Below, one piece after another: positions 36,892-45,366 of a stretch of DNA of 64,000 bases; positions within the stretch are counted from its first letter, which is position 1; every line of letters begins with the position of its first letter. Made by a program: the position numbers and the translations under genes. This DNA comes from Pedobacter jejuensis. Lineage in GTDB: Bacteria; Bacteroidota; Bacteroidia; Sphingobacteriales; Sphingobacteriaceae. The DNA lies in NCBI RefSeq assembly GCF_003725795.1, contig NZ_RBEE01000042.1, positions 248,001 through 312,000 of the forward strand, read 5' to 3'. Below the pieces are notes generated by a model. It saw only the letters and a program-made list of their open reading frames with translations, was not told the DNA's origin and ran no database searches.

Positions 36892-38494
36892 ATATTTAAG
36901 ATTCAGCGATAAAAAACAAAGTGAAAATTCGATAGAGCGTCAGAGGGTGGTAACTGATCATTATGTACAGTTAAATAAAATAAATCTGATAGATACCTTT
37001 ATCGATCGGGGTAGGAGCGCCAAAACTTTTGATAGGCCCGATTTTATCAAATTACAAGAATTTATTAGTCTTTATCACAAAAATGTTGATTACCTATTGG
37101 TTGATCAGATGGATAGGTTTAGCCGTGATGCAGGTGAAGCCATGGGCATGGTTAAAATACTACAATCGAAATATGGCATACAAGTCATAAGCGTATCCGA
37201 GGGTATAGAATTTGATTATGATAAACCTGGAAGCTTCTTTCGGGCCGGCCTACAGCTACTACTGGCAGAAGAAGATAACATTAATCGAAGTATTAAAATA
37301 AGATCAGGTATATATTCAAAAAAAACAAAAGAAGGAAAATTTGTTTTCCGCATTACACCATTCGGATATCAAAAAATAGGAGAACCTAGAGACCGGAGGC
37401 TAATTATCAATGAACCTGAAGCAAAAATTGTGCGATTTATTTATGAAGCTTATTTAAAAAATGTACCTCTCTACTTGATTAAACAAAAGGCTGAAAAACT
37501 TGGCTTTGACAGAAAAGGTAACATGGCCATTGAAAGGGTCTTAACCAATGCTGTTTATGCTGGCATGGTTAAAGCCAAAGCTTATAAAGAACATCCCGGA
37601 GGACTCTTTACTGCTATCCATGAGCCAATTATTGATATGATTTCATGGAAAATGGTACAAAGTAAATTCTTAAGAGTCTCTAAGCAACGCACCATTGTAG
37701 ACGATTCACTACCCTTGCGAGGCCTTTTAAGATGCCACTGCGGTAATTTTTTGACCGGAGCACCATCACGCGGAAAATCAGGAAAATATTTCTATTATTA
37801 TAAATGCAGATTTTCAAAACACAACAATATCAGCGCAAAGAAAGCCCATACCCAATTTGACGTAGCCCTCGAGTTTATGAGTTTACCTACTAGGTCAGTT
37901 AAAAAAATCAGAGATGGTGCGACCGGGGAAATTGAAAAAGAAGTTGAAAACAATAAAAAGCGACAGGAACAGAAAAAATTGGAACTTATTAAAGAACAGG
38001 AACTCTTGTATGCTTTAGAAGAAAAATGGATAAAGAGTGAAATTGATGGAGATACTTACAAAAGATGGAATAATAAGTATAGAGGTAATATAGATAACCG
38101 AGAGACTGCTATAGAACGATTAAGTGCTAATCATAGCGAGGCATACAACATACTAAACAAACAATTAGATGCATTAACTGATTTAAAAGTAGCATTTCAC
38201 AAGTTTGACACATTAGAGAAGCGGGAATTTATAGATTTGGTGTTCGACTCAAATCTCTACTATGAAAATGGAATGTATCGAACACCAACGATGTTGAACA
38301 TATTGTCAACCAACCATCTTAAAATGAGAGAGTTAGGGATCCTGCATGTAGACAAAAAAAGGGAAGATTTTTCAATCCTCCCTCCAAGTGCACTTGTAGG
38401 GATTCGAACCCCAAACCTTCTCATCCGTAGTGAGATGCTCTATCCAATTGAGCTACAAATGCATTTCCGTATGGTTAACGGACTGCAAAAGTAA
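36872..38494 (+). CDS. Large serine recombinase (site-specific integrase), reading through a tRNA gene
   Basis: 540 residues from the ATG at 36872. The resolvase N-terminus has RYLRFSDKKQ with catalytic Ser12, and VDQMDRFSRDAGEAM. A recombinase domain follows (FRITPFGYQKIGEPRDRRL), then a zinc-ribbon-like CHCGNFLTGAP...YYKC. A coiled-coil (about 365-400) precedes the C-terminal region. Residues ~506-531 are antisense to the tRNA-Arg gene (the telltale VGIRTPNLLIRS), and the stop lies 32 bases beyond the tRNA. This suggests the element is integrated at, and borrows its last codons from, the tRNA locus. Confidence 0.88.
   Translation: MEKKAIRYLRFSDKKQSENSIERQRVVTDHYVQLNKINLIDTFIDRGRSAKTFDRPDFIKLQEFISLYHKNVDYLLVDQMDRFSRDAGEAMGMVKILQSKYGIQVISVSEGIEFDYDKPGSFFRAGLQLLLAEEDNINRSIKIRSGIYSKKTKEGKFVFRITPFGYQKIGEPRDRRLIINEPEAKIVRFIYEAYLKNVPLYLIKQKAEKLGFDRKGNMAIERVLTNAVYAGMVKAKAYKEHPGGLFTAIHEPIIDMISWKMVQSKFLRVSKQRTIVDDSLPLRGLLRCHCGNFLTGAPSRGKSGKYFYYYKCRFSKHNNISAKKAHTQFDVALEFMSLPTRSVKKIRDGATGEIEKEVENNKKRQEQKKLELIKEQELLYALEEKWIKSEIDGDTYKRWNNKYRGNIDNRETAIERLSANHSEAYNILNKQLDALTDLKVAFHKFDTLEKREFIDLVFDSNLYYENGMYRTPTMLNILSTNHLKMRELGILHVDKKREDFSILPPSALVGIRTPNLLIRSEMLYPIELQMHFRMVNGLQK
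38389..38462 (-). tRNA. tRNA-Arg (anticodon ACG)
   Basis: Read on the minus strand. The 7-bp acceptor stem is GCATTTG / CAAGTGC, with D-arm TAGCTCAATTGGATAGAGCA, anticodon stem TCTCA/TGAGA around loop CTACGGA (anticodon ACG), and T-arm TGGGG-TTCGAAT-CCCTA with one G-T pair. The discriminator is A and CCA is not encoded. The gene lies wholly inside the antisense of the serine recombinase reading frame. Confidence 0.95.
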
Positions 38495-38537
38495 GATTTG
38501 AGATTTAAATTCGCAATTAAATTTGAAAAAAAATGAT

Positions 38538-39002
38538 CTAAGCTTTTAAAGAATCATTAATTGCTTTAAAATCAGGTAAATCACCAGCACTTTCTAAAAC
38601 CTCTGCATAAATAATTTTTCCATCTTCATCTACAACAAAAGCTGCTCTTTTAGAAACGCCTTTTAATCCAAATACAAATTCATCGTAAAAAGCACCATAA
38701 GCTTGTGATGCATCCTTATTAAAATCGGATAATAATGGAAACTGATAACTTTGCACTTCTTTAAACTTAGCTAAAGAGAATGGAGAATCTACAGAAATAC
38801 CTAAAACCTGAGCATCAATACCTTCATAAAAGCTGAAATTATCTCTCATGGTACATAATTGTTCGGTACAAGTTCCAGTAAAAGCCATTGGGAAGAAGTG
38901 AATAACTACTTTTTTACCCTTAAATGCTGATAAAGAAACTTCGGCTAAATCCGAACTGTATAATTTAAAATCTGGGGCTTGGTCGCCAATTTGTAGTGAC
39001 AT
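38538..39002 (-). CDS. Peroxiredoxin (AhpE/Bcp-like, AhpC/TSA family)
   Basis: 154 residues. GDQAPDFKLYSSD starts the thioredoxin-like fold. FFPMAFTGTCTEQLCTMRDN holds the peroxidatic Cys (TGTC) and a second Cys five residues on. VLGISVDSPFSLAKF and RAAFVVDEDGKIIYAEV complete the family. It reduces hydrogen peroxide and organic peroxides in the cytoplasm. The reductant is not evident; no thioredoxin gene is adjacent. It lies just past the tRNA on the same strand. Confidence 0.9.
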   Translation of the reverse strand: MSLQIGDQAPDFKLYSSDLAEVSLSAFKGKKVVIHFFPMAFTGTCTEQLCTMRDNFSFYEGIDAQVLGISVDSPFSLAKFKEVQSYQFPLLSDFNKDASQAYGAFYDEFVFGLKGVSKRAAFVVDEDGKIIYAEVLESAGDLPDFKAINDSLKA

Positions 39003-39019
39003 ATATTTTTTGTTTTTTG

Positions 39020-39117
39020 TTTATGTTTATTTGGTCATTAGTTCATTGGTTCATTGGTCATTAGTACACTTACTAATGAACTAATGACCAATGAACTAAC
39101 CACTATTGACTAATGAA
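39020..39117. repeat. Array of TTAGTTCATTGGTCA-type direct and inverted repeats
   Basis: The spacer between two minus-strand genes is almost all variants of the 15-base unit TTAGTTCATTGGTCA in both orientations, folding around a CACTT centre near 39068. It could form a long hairpin. No gene fits here. Confidence 0.65.
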
Positions 39118-40026
39118 CTAATTTACTTTCCTAATCTGCTCATCCAAAATCTTCAAACCTTCCTCAAAGCTATGCGGATTGTAACCCAAATCTCTTATCG
39201 TTTTATCGAGTACAAATCCAGTTCTTACCGGGCGCTTTGCAGTTTGATTTAAACTTTCAGAACTTATCTCCGAAATAATCGATTTATCAAGTACCCAATA
39301 ATCGGCAACTTTTCGCACTAAATCTGCAATGCTCATGTAATCTTTGCCAGAAACATGATAAATTCCTTGCGCACTTTTTTCAACAGCCAATAAACAGGCT
39401 TCGGCCAAATCTTCAGCTAAAGTTGGCATGCGCCATTGGTCATTAACCACATTAATTGGTAAACCTTTTTCTAAAGCACCTTTTGCCCAAAGTACAATAT
39501 TGCTTCTGCTCATATCATTGGTGATGCCATAAACCAATATCGTCCTTAAAATTACCCAATTCGCTTGGCAGTTTTTTAATAATTCTTCTGCTAAAACTTT
39601 TGACTCGCCATAATAACTTAAAGGATTAACGGCATCCTCCTCTTTATACGGACCATCGGCCCCATCAAAAACGAAATCGGTACTTAAATGGATGAGTTGA
39701 ATATTCTTTTGTTCGCAAAGCGATACTAAAGTTTGAACCGCATCAACATTTAATTGGTGGCAATGCGATTTATTTGCTTCCGCAATATCTACATTCGTCA
39801 TTGCAGCGGTGTGTATAATCGCATCTGGCTTATGTTTTTCAATAACTGCTCTAACCTGAGCTGGATTTAGAATATCCATTTCTGCGTATTCATAACCATT
39901 TATTACAGGGTAACGATTTGCACCTTTTGAAGTTGCTATCAATTTTACCCTTCCCTCAGCCAAAACCTTTTCAGTTATTTTTTGCCCTAGTAAACCGTTG
40001 CTTCCTGTCGTTAAAATGGTTTTCAT
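39118..40026 (-). CDS. RmlD-like NAD(P)-dependent sugar-nucleotide reductase/epimerase
   Basis: 302 residues of the extended SDR class. ILTTGSNGLLGQKI is the cofactor loop; HTAAMTNVD, STDFVFDGADGPYKEED and YYGESKVLAE (catalytic Tyr/Lys) are the RmlD subfamily signatures. RmlD proteins make dTDP-L-rhamnose. Stand-alone relatives in Bacteroidota are often annotated only as SDR oxidoreductases, and no rmlABC gene is nearby, so the substrate is tentative. Divergent from atpD. Confidence 0.85.
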   Translation of the reverse strand: MKTILTTGSNGLLGQKITEKVLAEGRVKLIATSKGANRYPVINGYEYAEMDILNPAQVRAVIEKHKPDAIIHTAAMTNVDIAEANKSHCHQLNVDAVQTLVSLCEQKNIQLIHLSTDFVFDGADGPYKEEDAVNPLSYYGESKVLAEELLKNCQANWVILRTILVYGITNDMSRSNIVLWAKGALEKGLPINVVNDQWRMPTLAEDLAEACLLAVEKSAQGIYHVSGKDYMSIADLVRKVADYWVLDKSIISEISSESLNQTAKRPVRTGFVLDKTIRDLGYNPHSFEEGLKILDEQIRKVN

Positions 40027-40111
40027 CAGATGATTTTATGGCTCTAAATTATCTAATAAATTCTTGTTGAAAAAATTTATAATATATATTTAAAATTAAG
40101 CAAGAATAACT

Positions 40112-40119
40112 TAACTTTG
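40112..40119 (+). promoter_or_regulatory. Candidate Bacteroidota -7 box of atpD
   Basis: TAACTTTG fits the TAnnTTTG consensus exactly, 69 bases upstream of the atpD start. I do not see a convincing -33 TTG at ideal spacing. Confidence 0.45.
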
Positions 40120-40187
40120 CCAACCGAATTGGAGCCCCTACAAACAGCTTTAATTCATTGATTGTAATAAATTTACTCACAACAGAT

Positions 40188-41690
40188 ATGCCTAACTTAG
40201 GAAAAATAGCACAAATTATCGGCCCAGTGGTTGACGTTAGCTTTGCTGATGATGCCCATCTACCTAAAATTTTTGATGCGTTAGAAATAACGAAAGAAAA
40301 CGGACAAAAAATTGTTTTAGAAGTTCAACAGCACTTAGGTGAAGACCGCGTTCGTGCTATCTCGATGGATTCTACAGATGGTTTAGTGCGTGGAATGAAG
40401 GTACTTGATACTGGTTCAGCAATTAAAATGCCAGTAGGCGACCAAATTAAAGGTCGTTTATTTAATGTAGTTGGTGAAGCGATTGACGGTATTACTGCTG
40501 TTGATAAAACAGATGGTCGTCCTATCCATGCTACTCCTCCTAAGTTCGAAGATTTATCTACCGAAACTGAAGTACTTTTCACAGGTATTAAAGTTATCGA
40601 TTTATTAGAGCCATATGCAAAAGGTGGTAAAATCGGTTTATTTGGTGGTGCTGGTGTAGGTAAAACGGTATTAATCATGGAGTTGGTAAATAACATCGCT
40701 AAAGCTTATGCTGGTTTATCAGTATTCGCAGGTGTGGGTGAGCGTACTCGTGAGGGTAACGATTTACTTCGTGAGTTTATCGAATCAGGCGTAATCAACT
40801 ATGGTGACGAATTCTTACACTCAATGGAAAAAGGTGGTTGGGATTTAAAATCAGTTGATACTGAAAAATTAAAAGAATCTAAAGCAACATTGGTTTTCGG
40901 TCAAATGAACGAACCTCCTGGTGCACGTGCTCGTGTAGCATTATCAGGATTAACAGTTGCAGAATATTTCCGTGATGGTGATGGTGAAGGCGCTGGAAAA
41001 GACATCCTTTTCTTCGTTGATAACATCTTCCGTTTCACTCAAGCAGGTTCTGAGGTATCGGCTTTATTAGGTCGTATGCCATCTGCAGTAGGTTACCAAC
41101 CAACATTGGCAACTGAAATGGGTTTAATGCAAGAGCGTATTACTTCAACTAAACGCGGTTCAATTACATCAGTGCAAGCGGTATATGTACCTGCGGATGA
41201 TTTAACTGACCCTGCACCGGCAACAACATTTGCCCACTTAGATGCAACTACTGTACTTTCTCGTAAAATTGCTGAGTTAGGTATTTATCCTGCGGTTGAC
41301 CCATTGGATTCAACTTCTCGTATCCTTTCTCCTGCCGTTTTAGGTGATGAACATTACAACACCGCACAACGTGTTAAAGAAACTTTACAACGTTATAAAG
41401 AATTACAAGATATCATCGCGATTTTGGGTATGGACGAATTATCTGAAGAAGATAAATTAGTCGTATCAAGAGCTCGTCGTGTACAACGATTCTTATCTCA
41501 ACCTTTCCACGTAGCTGAGCAATTTACTGGCTTAAAAGGTGTGTTGGTTGATATTAAAGATACCATCAAAGGTTTCAACATGATTATGGATGGTGAAGTT
41601 GATGAATATCCTGAAGCTGCATTTAACTTAGTTGGTAGCATTGAAGATGCTATTGAAAAAGGTAAAAAATTATTAGCAGAAGCTAATTAG
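40188..41690 (+). CDS. atpD: ATP synthase F1 subunit beta
   Basis: 500 residues from the ATG at 40188; an in-frame ATG ten codons earlier gives an unlikely extension. It has the P-loop GGAGVGKT (about 152-159), the catalytic GERTREGNDL, FVDNIFRFTQAGSEVSALLGRMPSAVGYQPTL, and the DELSEEDK motif bound by subunit epsilon. It is the catalytic subunit of the proton- (or sodium-) driven ATP synthase at the inner membrane. Only atpC follows; alpha, gamma, delta and the Fo genes must lie elsewhere, as is common in this phylum. Confidence 0.97.
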   Translation: MPNLGKIAQIIGPVVDVSFADDAHLPKIFDALEITKENGQKIVLEVQQHLGEDRVRAISMDSTDGLVRGMKVLDTGSAIKMPVGDQIKGRLFNVVGEAIDGITAVDKTDGRPIHATPPKFEDLSTETEVLFTGIKVIDLLEPYAKGGKIGLFGGAGVGKTVLIMELVNNIAKAYAGLSVFAGVGERTREGNDLLREFIESGVINYGDEFLHSMEKGGWDLKSVDTEKLKESKATLVFGQMNEPPGARARVALSGLTVAEYFRDGDGEGAGKDILFFVDNIFRFTQAGSEVSALLGRMPSAVGYQPTLATEMGLMQERITSTKRGSITSVQAVYVPADDLTDPAPATTFAHLDATTVLSRKIAELGIYPAVDPLDSTSRILSPAVLGDEHYNTAQRVKETLQRYKELQDIIAILGMDELSEEDKLVVSRARRVQRFLSQPFHVAEQFTGLKGVLVDIKDTIKGFNMIMDGEVDEYPEAAFNLVGSIEDAIEKGKKLLAEAN

Positions 41691-41796
41691 AGTTAAAAGT
41701 AATAAGTTGTAAGTAATAAGTTCATGGAGCTTATTACTCACACTAATCGAGTTAGGGTTTTTACTTATAACCTATAACTTATAACTTACAACATAA

Positions 41797-42042
41797 ATGA
41801 ATTTAGAAATATTAACTCCAGATAAAAAAGTTTTCGAAGGTGAAGTAACAGCAGTTACGGTTCCTGGGACTTTAGGTTCTTTCCAAATTTTGAAAGACCA
41901 CGCCCCTATCATCTCAACTTTAGAAGATGGAGAAGTTATTATTAAAGCAAATAAAACAGACGAACAGCGTTTTTTTATCAAAGGCGGTGTAGTTGAAGCC
42001 ATCCATAATAAAATTGTGGTGTTAGCAGAAGGTATTGCTTAA
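41797..42042 (+). CDS. atpC: ATP synthase F1 subunit epsilon (short form)
   Basis: 81 residues: only the N-terminal beta-sandwich domain (MNLEILTPDKKVFEGEVTAVTVPGTLG...). The C-terminal inhibitory helical hairpin present in E. coli is absent, as is usual in Bacteroidota. It connects gamma to the c-ring. It lies 106 bases after atpD in the same transcript, which ends at a perfect bidirectional hairpin. Confidence 0.92.
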   Translation: MNLEILTPDKKVFEGEVTAVTVPGTLGSFQILKDHAPIISTLEDGEVIIKANKTDEQRFFIKGGVVEAIHNKIVVLAEGIA

Positions 42043-42111
42043 TTGAAATTTTAATTACTGAGGCTACGCTTAGTAGCTGATTAGAATTGATATAAGTTTA
42101 AAGTAACAAAT

Positions 42112-42148
42112 ACAAAAGCCTCGAAATTAAAAATTTCGAGGCTTTTGT
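42112..42148. terminator. Perfect bidirectional terminator
   Basis: 17-base perfect stem ACAAAAGCCTCGAAATT / AATTTCGAGGCTTTTGT with an AAA loop. It separates atpC (+) from the convergent alpha/beta hydrolase (-) and has T-runs on both strands. Confidence 0.92.
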
Positions 42149-42155
42149 ATTGATA

Positions 42156-43106
42156 TTATTTAATAAAATCACATACTGAATTAACAAATTCTTTATTTTT
42201 CTCGTAATATAACATGTGAGAACCCTCAATCTGAATTATCTTTTGCTTTGGAAATTTAAAGTTTTCATAATAATCGGGGCTGACCGCATAATCATTTTTG
42301 CCACTAATTATTAAAACGGGTATTTTTATCTCCTTAGTTAGCAATGCATAATCTAAATAATATTCAGGATATTTTTTAACCTTCGTGGTATCAATCAATG
42401 GAACAAAAACTTCCATTCCATAATCAGATGTTCTTTTATAAGAGGATTCAATACTATCCATCTTAATTATCGTATTTACATCATCTGCAATGAATCTATA
42501 GCCTAGATGAGCAATACTAAGTTTTTTACGCACTATCTGTACTTGATTGAATAATTTATTTAAATTATTTTCCTTTACCACTGTATCTTTCTTTAGCAAC
42601 CGGTATCCAAATTCTATTTGAGTTTGTAGAACCTTTGGATCGATAAAATAGACTATGGAATTTGCTAAAATTAAACCTGATAAATTTTCGGGATACTTCT
42701 TAGCATAATTAACTGCCAATACACCACCAAATGAATGGCTGAGTAGGTAAACTTTCTTTAGTCCTAATTTTAGGCGAACTTCCTCAATATCCTTAATTAC
42801 TCTTTTAAGGCTGTAGTCTTTCGCATTTTGAGAATGGCCGGAACCTCTTTGATCTAGATAAACAATTGTTAAGCATTTTTCCAGGTTGGAACCGCCCATT
42901 TTTTCAAAGGACAGATAATCTTGTCCAGGTCCGCCATGAAGATATATGCAAACGGGACCGCTGCCCGAAACTTTACCTGATAACTTAATACCATCAGATG
43001 TTAAAATATTAAAATTTCCCTTTTTTATATTATCAGATGAATCTGAACGTGAGCAGGAAGTAAATAATACCGTTATAAAAATCGAAATAATATGCAGATT
43101 CTTCAT
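42156..43106 (-). CDS. Lipoprotein alpha/beta hydrolase (proline iminopeptidase-like)
   Basis: 316 residues. A signal peptide with lipobox (FTSC near residue 18) suggests a membrane-anchored periplasmic enzyme. YLHGGPGQDY carries the HGGPG oxyanion motif, and LLSHSFGGVLAVNYAKKYP has the nucleophile Ser in GxSxG form. ISGKNDYAVSP and the final EGSHMLYYE give Asp and His candidates. HGGPG with this layout is typical of proline iminopeptidases and related esterases. The substrate is unproven. Confidence 0.85.
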   Translation of the reverse strand: MKNLHIISIFITVLFTSCSRSDSSDNIKKGNFNILTSDGIKLSGKVSGSGPVCIYLHGGPGQDYLSFEKMGGSNLEKCLTIVYLDQRGSGHSQNAKDYSLKRVIKDIEEVRLKLGLKKVYLLSHSFGGVLAVNYAKKYPENLSGLILANSIVYFIDPKVLQTQIEFGYRLLKKDTVVKENNLNKLFNQVQIVRKKLSIAHLGYRFIADDVNTIIKMDSIESSYKRTSDYGMEVFVPLIDTTKVKKYPEYYLDYALLTKEIKIPVLIISGKNDYAVSPDYYENFKFPKQKIIQIEGSHMLYYEKNKEFVNSVCDFIK

Positions 43107-43528
43107 AAATATAATTTGGTGATATAGCTATCCTATTTAAATTGCAACAGATACTATCCTTAATGTTTTTCAGTAACCAAAATTCCTAATTTGATAATAT
43201 CCAACTCGTGGAACAGATTTATGCAAATTTGGTTTCATTCAAATACATTTTAAGAAATGTAATTTAGCAAATCCGAGATTAATTTTATCATCATCTAATT
43301 TCAGTATCAACGAACTTAAATTCAAAATTTTATCATAAAGAAACCTTATTTAAGAAGAAAAATGGAAAATTTATGATGCAAGCATAATAAACATACCGTA
43401 TACCGTTTTGATATTTAGTCTACACCCGTCGGCATTAAATCACTAAATCCACCATCACAAAGAATTATATTCCGATTAGCACGCAATTAGAAGAATTATA
43501 TTCTTATTTCACTTTTTTCTGATTTTTC
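43107..43528. other. Spacer upstream of the ilv leader, no gene seen
   Basis: About 420 AT-rich bases between the divergent hydrolase and the ilv leader transcript. No credible frame or strong hairpin. Confidence 0.4.
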
Positions 43529-43559
43529 TTGCATATTAATGAACCAAAAACTAAATTGG
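43529..43559 (+). promoter_or_regulatory. Candidate promoter of the ilv leader transcript
   Basis: TTG at 43529-43531 and TAAATTGG at 43552-43559 are 20 bases apart, close to the TTG...TAnnTTTG promoter of Bacteroidota (one mismatch in the second box). This would start the RNA about 15-20 bases before the leader peptide. Confidence 0.4.
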
Positions 43560-43582
43560 TTTTTATTAAGCATCAAGAAATA

Positions 43583-43714
43583 ATGACAATTCAAAACAAC
43601 ATTTTTTTAAACCATGCACCTGCAATTGCAGCTGTGAATGTTGTGCTATTACCTGTCATTATTCTGAACCTACTGCTCCTAAATATTTTTGGAAAGAAGA
43701 CGGACTGCTTTTAA
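43583..43714 (+). CDS. Branched-chain amino acid leader peptide (attenuator control peptide)
   Basis: 43 residues, starting MTIQNNIFLNHAPAIAA. From residue 18 to 35, fourteen of eighteen residues are Val, Leu or Ile (VNVVLLPVIILNLLLLNI), the three end products of the pathway encoded downstream. A polar tail GKKTDCF and stop follow. Its last codons (43702-43711) overlap the antiterminator sequence, and a terminator follows 27 bases after the stop and 20 bases before ilvE. An in-frame ATG 18 codons upstream would lengthen it, but the shorter start fits a leader better. A small membrane protein is the alternative reading. Confidence 0.75.
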   Translation: MTIQNNIFLNHAPAIAAVNVVLLPVIILNLLLLNIFGKKTDCF

Positions 43715-43750
43715 ATAGATTTTAAAAAACTAATTATACCTAAAGCGTCC
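43702..43750 (+). promoter_or_regulatory. Antiterminator pairing of the ilv attenuator
   Basis: GGACTGCTTT at 43702-43711 (inside the last leader codons) can pair with AAAGCGTCC at 43742-43750 with one bulged T. The second strand is the 5' arm of the terminator, so the two structures exclude each other. A ribosome stalled on the Leu/Ile/Val codons (up to ~43687) would leave the first strand free; one at the stop codon would cover it. Confidence 0.65.
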
Positions 43751-43774
43751 TGATAAAAACAGGACGCTTTTTTT
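43742..43774 (+). terminator. Attenuator terminator before ilvE
   Basis: 11-base stem AAAGCGTCCTG / CAGGACGCTTT with a 7-base loop, followed by a T-run to 43774. It lies between the leader peptide and ilvE, so it can only act as a regulated (attenuator) terminator of the operon. Confidence 0.85.
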
Positions 43775-43794
43775 AAATAACAAAACGCAGTATT

Positions 43795-44685
43795 ATGAAA
43801 TACTACAACTCTAATACAATTATTTACCTTGATGGAAGGTTTGAAAAAGCTATAGATAGCAGTACTGACCTATATGGCCAGTCGCTACATTACGGCTATG
43901 CAGCTTTTGAGGGTATTAGAGCCTACAAAACGCACAATGGAAATCGCATTTTTAAAGCAGCTGCCCATTTCGACCGTTTGGAGCGTTCATGCCAATTGGC
44001 GAATATTCCATTCCCGTGGGATAAAGATGAGTTAATTAAAGAAACCTATAAGTTACTTACGCTAAATAAATTGAAAGACGCTTATATCCGTCCGCTGGTT
44101 TTTTGCCACCCAAACATGAAATTAAATGGACCAACTGGTGTGTCCATTTTAATTTGTGCCTGGGATTGGGATGCGTATTCGGGCAACAAATTATTGAAAT
44201 TAACCATTTCCGATTACGAAAGACCAAATCCAAAATCAACACCAATGGAGGCGAAATTGTGTGGGAATTATGTAAACTCTATCTTAGCAACAACAGCGGC
44301 CAACATTAAAGGCTATGATGAGGCTTTGCTTTTAGATATGCATGGTTTTGTGGCTGAGGCATCTGGCGCTAACATTTTCATCGAAAAAGATGGGAAGCTT
44401 TATACACCATCAGCAGGCAATATTTTACCCGGCATTACAAGGGCAACTGTTAAAGAACTTTGCACAGTTTTAGATATTGAGTGCATAGAGAAAAAATTAA
44501 CCGTAGAAGATTTGAAAAATGCAGATGGAGCTTTTTTGTGTGGCACAGCTACTGAAATTGCCGGTATCGCATCGATAGATGATATCGTTTTCCGCAACTT
44601 ATGGAGAGAATCTTTGGGTTACACGATACAACGTGCATATAAAAATCTTGTGCTAGAGAAAGTGAATTACGAGGTGATTATTTAG
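43795..44685 (+). CDS. ilvE: Branched-chain amino acid aminotransferase
   Basis: 296 residues, fold-type IV PLP aminotransferase. LHYGYAAFEGIRAY opens the fold. EAKLCGNYVNSILATTAA holds the PLP lysine, DMHGFVAEASGANIF the cofactor-binding Glu, and PGITRATVKELC and GTATEIAGI the phosphate-binding segments. It performs the last step in Ile, Leu and Val synthesis (2-oxo acid plus glutamate) and the first in their breakdown. It is the first structural gene after the attenuator. Confidence 0.93.
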   Translation: MKYYNSNTIIYLDGRFEKAIDSSTDLYGQSLHYGYAAFEGIRAYKTHNGNRIFKAAAHFDRLERSCQLANIPFPWDKDELIKETYKLLTLNKLKDAYIRPLVFCHPNMKLNGPTGVSILICAWDWDAYSGNKLLKLTISDYERPNPKSTPMEAKLCGNYVNSILATTAANIKGYDEALLLDMHGFVAEASGANIFIEKDGKLYTPSAGNILPGITRATVKELCTVLDIECIEKKLTVEDLKNADGAFLCGTATEIAGIASIDDIVFRNLWRESLGYTIQRAYKNLVLEKVNYEVII

Positions 44686-44746
44686 TAGCGAGTTTAATAT
44701 CAAGATTAAAAATAATACCAACAAAGCGAGATATAAATTTTTAACA

Positions 44747-45324
44747 ATGAATCAAGAAATTAATCAACATTTTCCAATAGCCTATTACGATATTGTTGAT
44801 GCGACAAAAACATCAGAATTTGAAATGGCATCTGATGTGTTGACTTGTTCATTGTTAAGAACACTAGCAAGTTCAAAGCCAGAGGGTAATTTTTTGGAAT
44901 TGGGAACCGGCACAGGTTTGTCAACCTAATGGATATTAGATGGAATGGACAAAAATTCAACATTAACATCTATTGATAATAATGATGAGTATCTAAAAAT
45001 TGCAGAAAAATATCTAGGGAATGATAAAAGATTGAATTTAGCTTTAACGGATGGGGAAAATTGGATAACGGAAAATAAAGACAAAAAATTCGATTTCATT
45101 TTTGCAGATACTTGGCATGGAAAATATTTGCTATTAGACGAGGCTATATCCATGCTTAATAAAGGCGGTATTTATGTTATAGATGATATGCTACCTCAAC
45201 CAATTGGCCTCAAGGGCATCAAGAGAAAGCAATAAAGTTAGTCAAAGACTTAGAATTGCGTAGCGACTTGCTATTAACCAAACAAGTATGGGCAACCGGA
45301 ATTATTATCGGAGTAAAATTATAA
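44747..45324 (+). pseudogene. Class I SAM-dependent methyltransferase, broken twice
   Basis: FLELGTGTGLS is SAM-binding motif I. A TAA at 44927-44929 stops the frame after 60 codons; the same frame continues with WILDGMDKNSTLTSIDNNDEY and FDFIFADTWHGKY. Near 45200-45207 one base is missing (CCAATTGG for CCAAATTGG), after which another frame gives WPQGHQEKAIKLVKDLELR to a stop at 45322. Repaired, it is a methyltransferase of about 192 residues. It sits between ilvE and ilvD and has no pathway role there that I know of. Confidence 0.85.
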
Positions 45325-45366
45325 CGGACAAAACATCAATAGTTAGAACCAGAATACATTCAAACA

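Noticed and set aside
42156..43106. Alpha/beta hydrolase considered part of the ATP synthase or ilv units
   Set aside because: It is on the opposite strand and cut off by a perfect bidirectional terminator.
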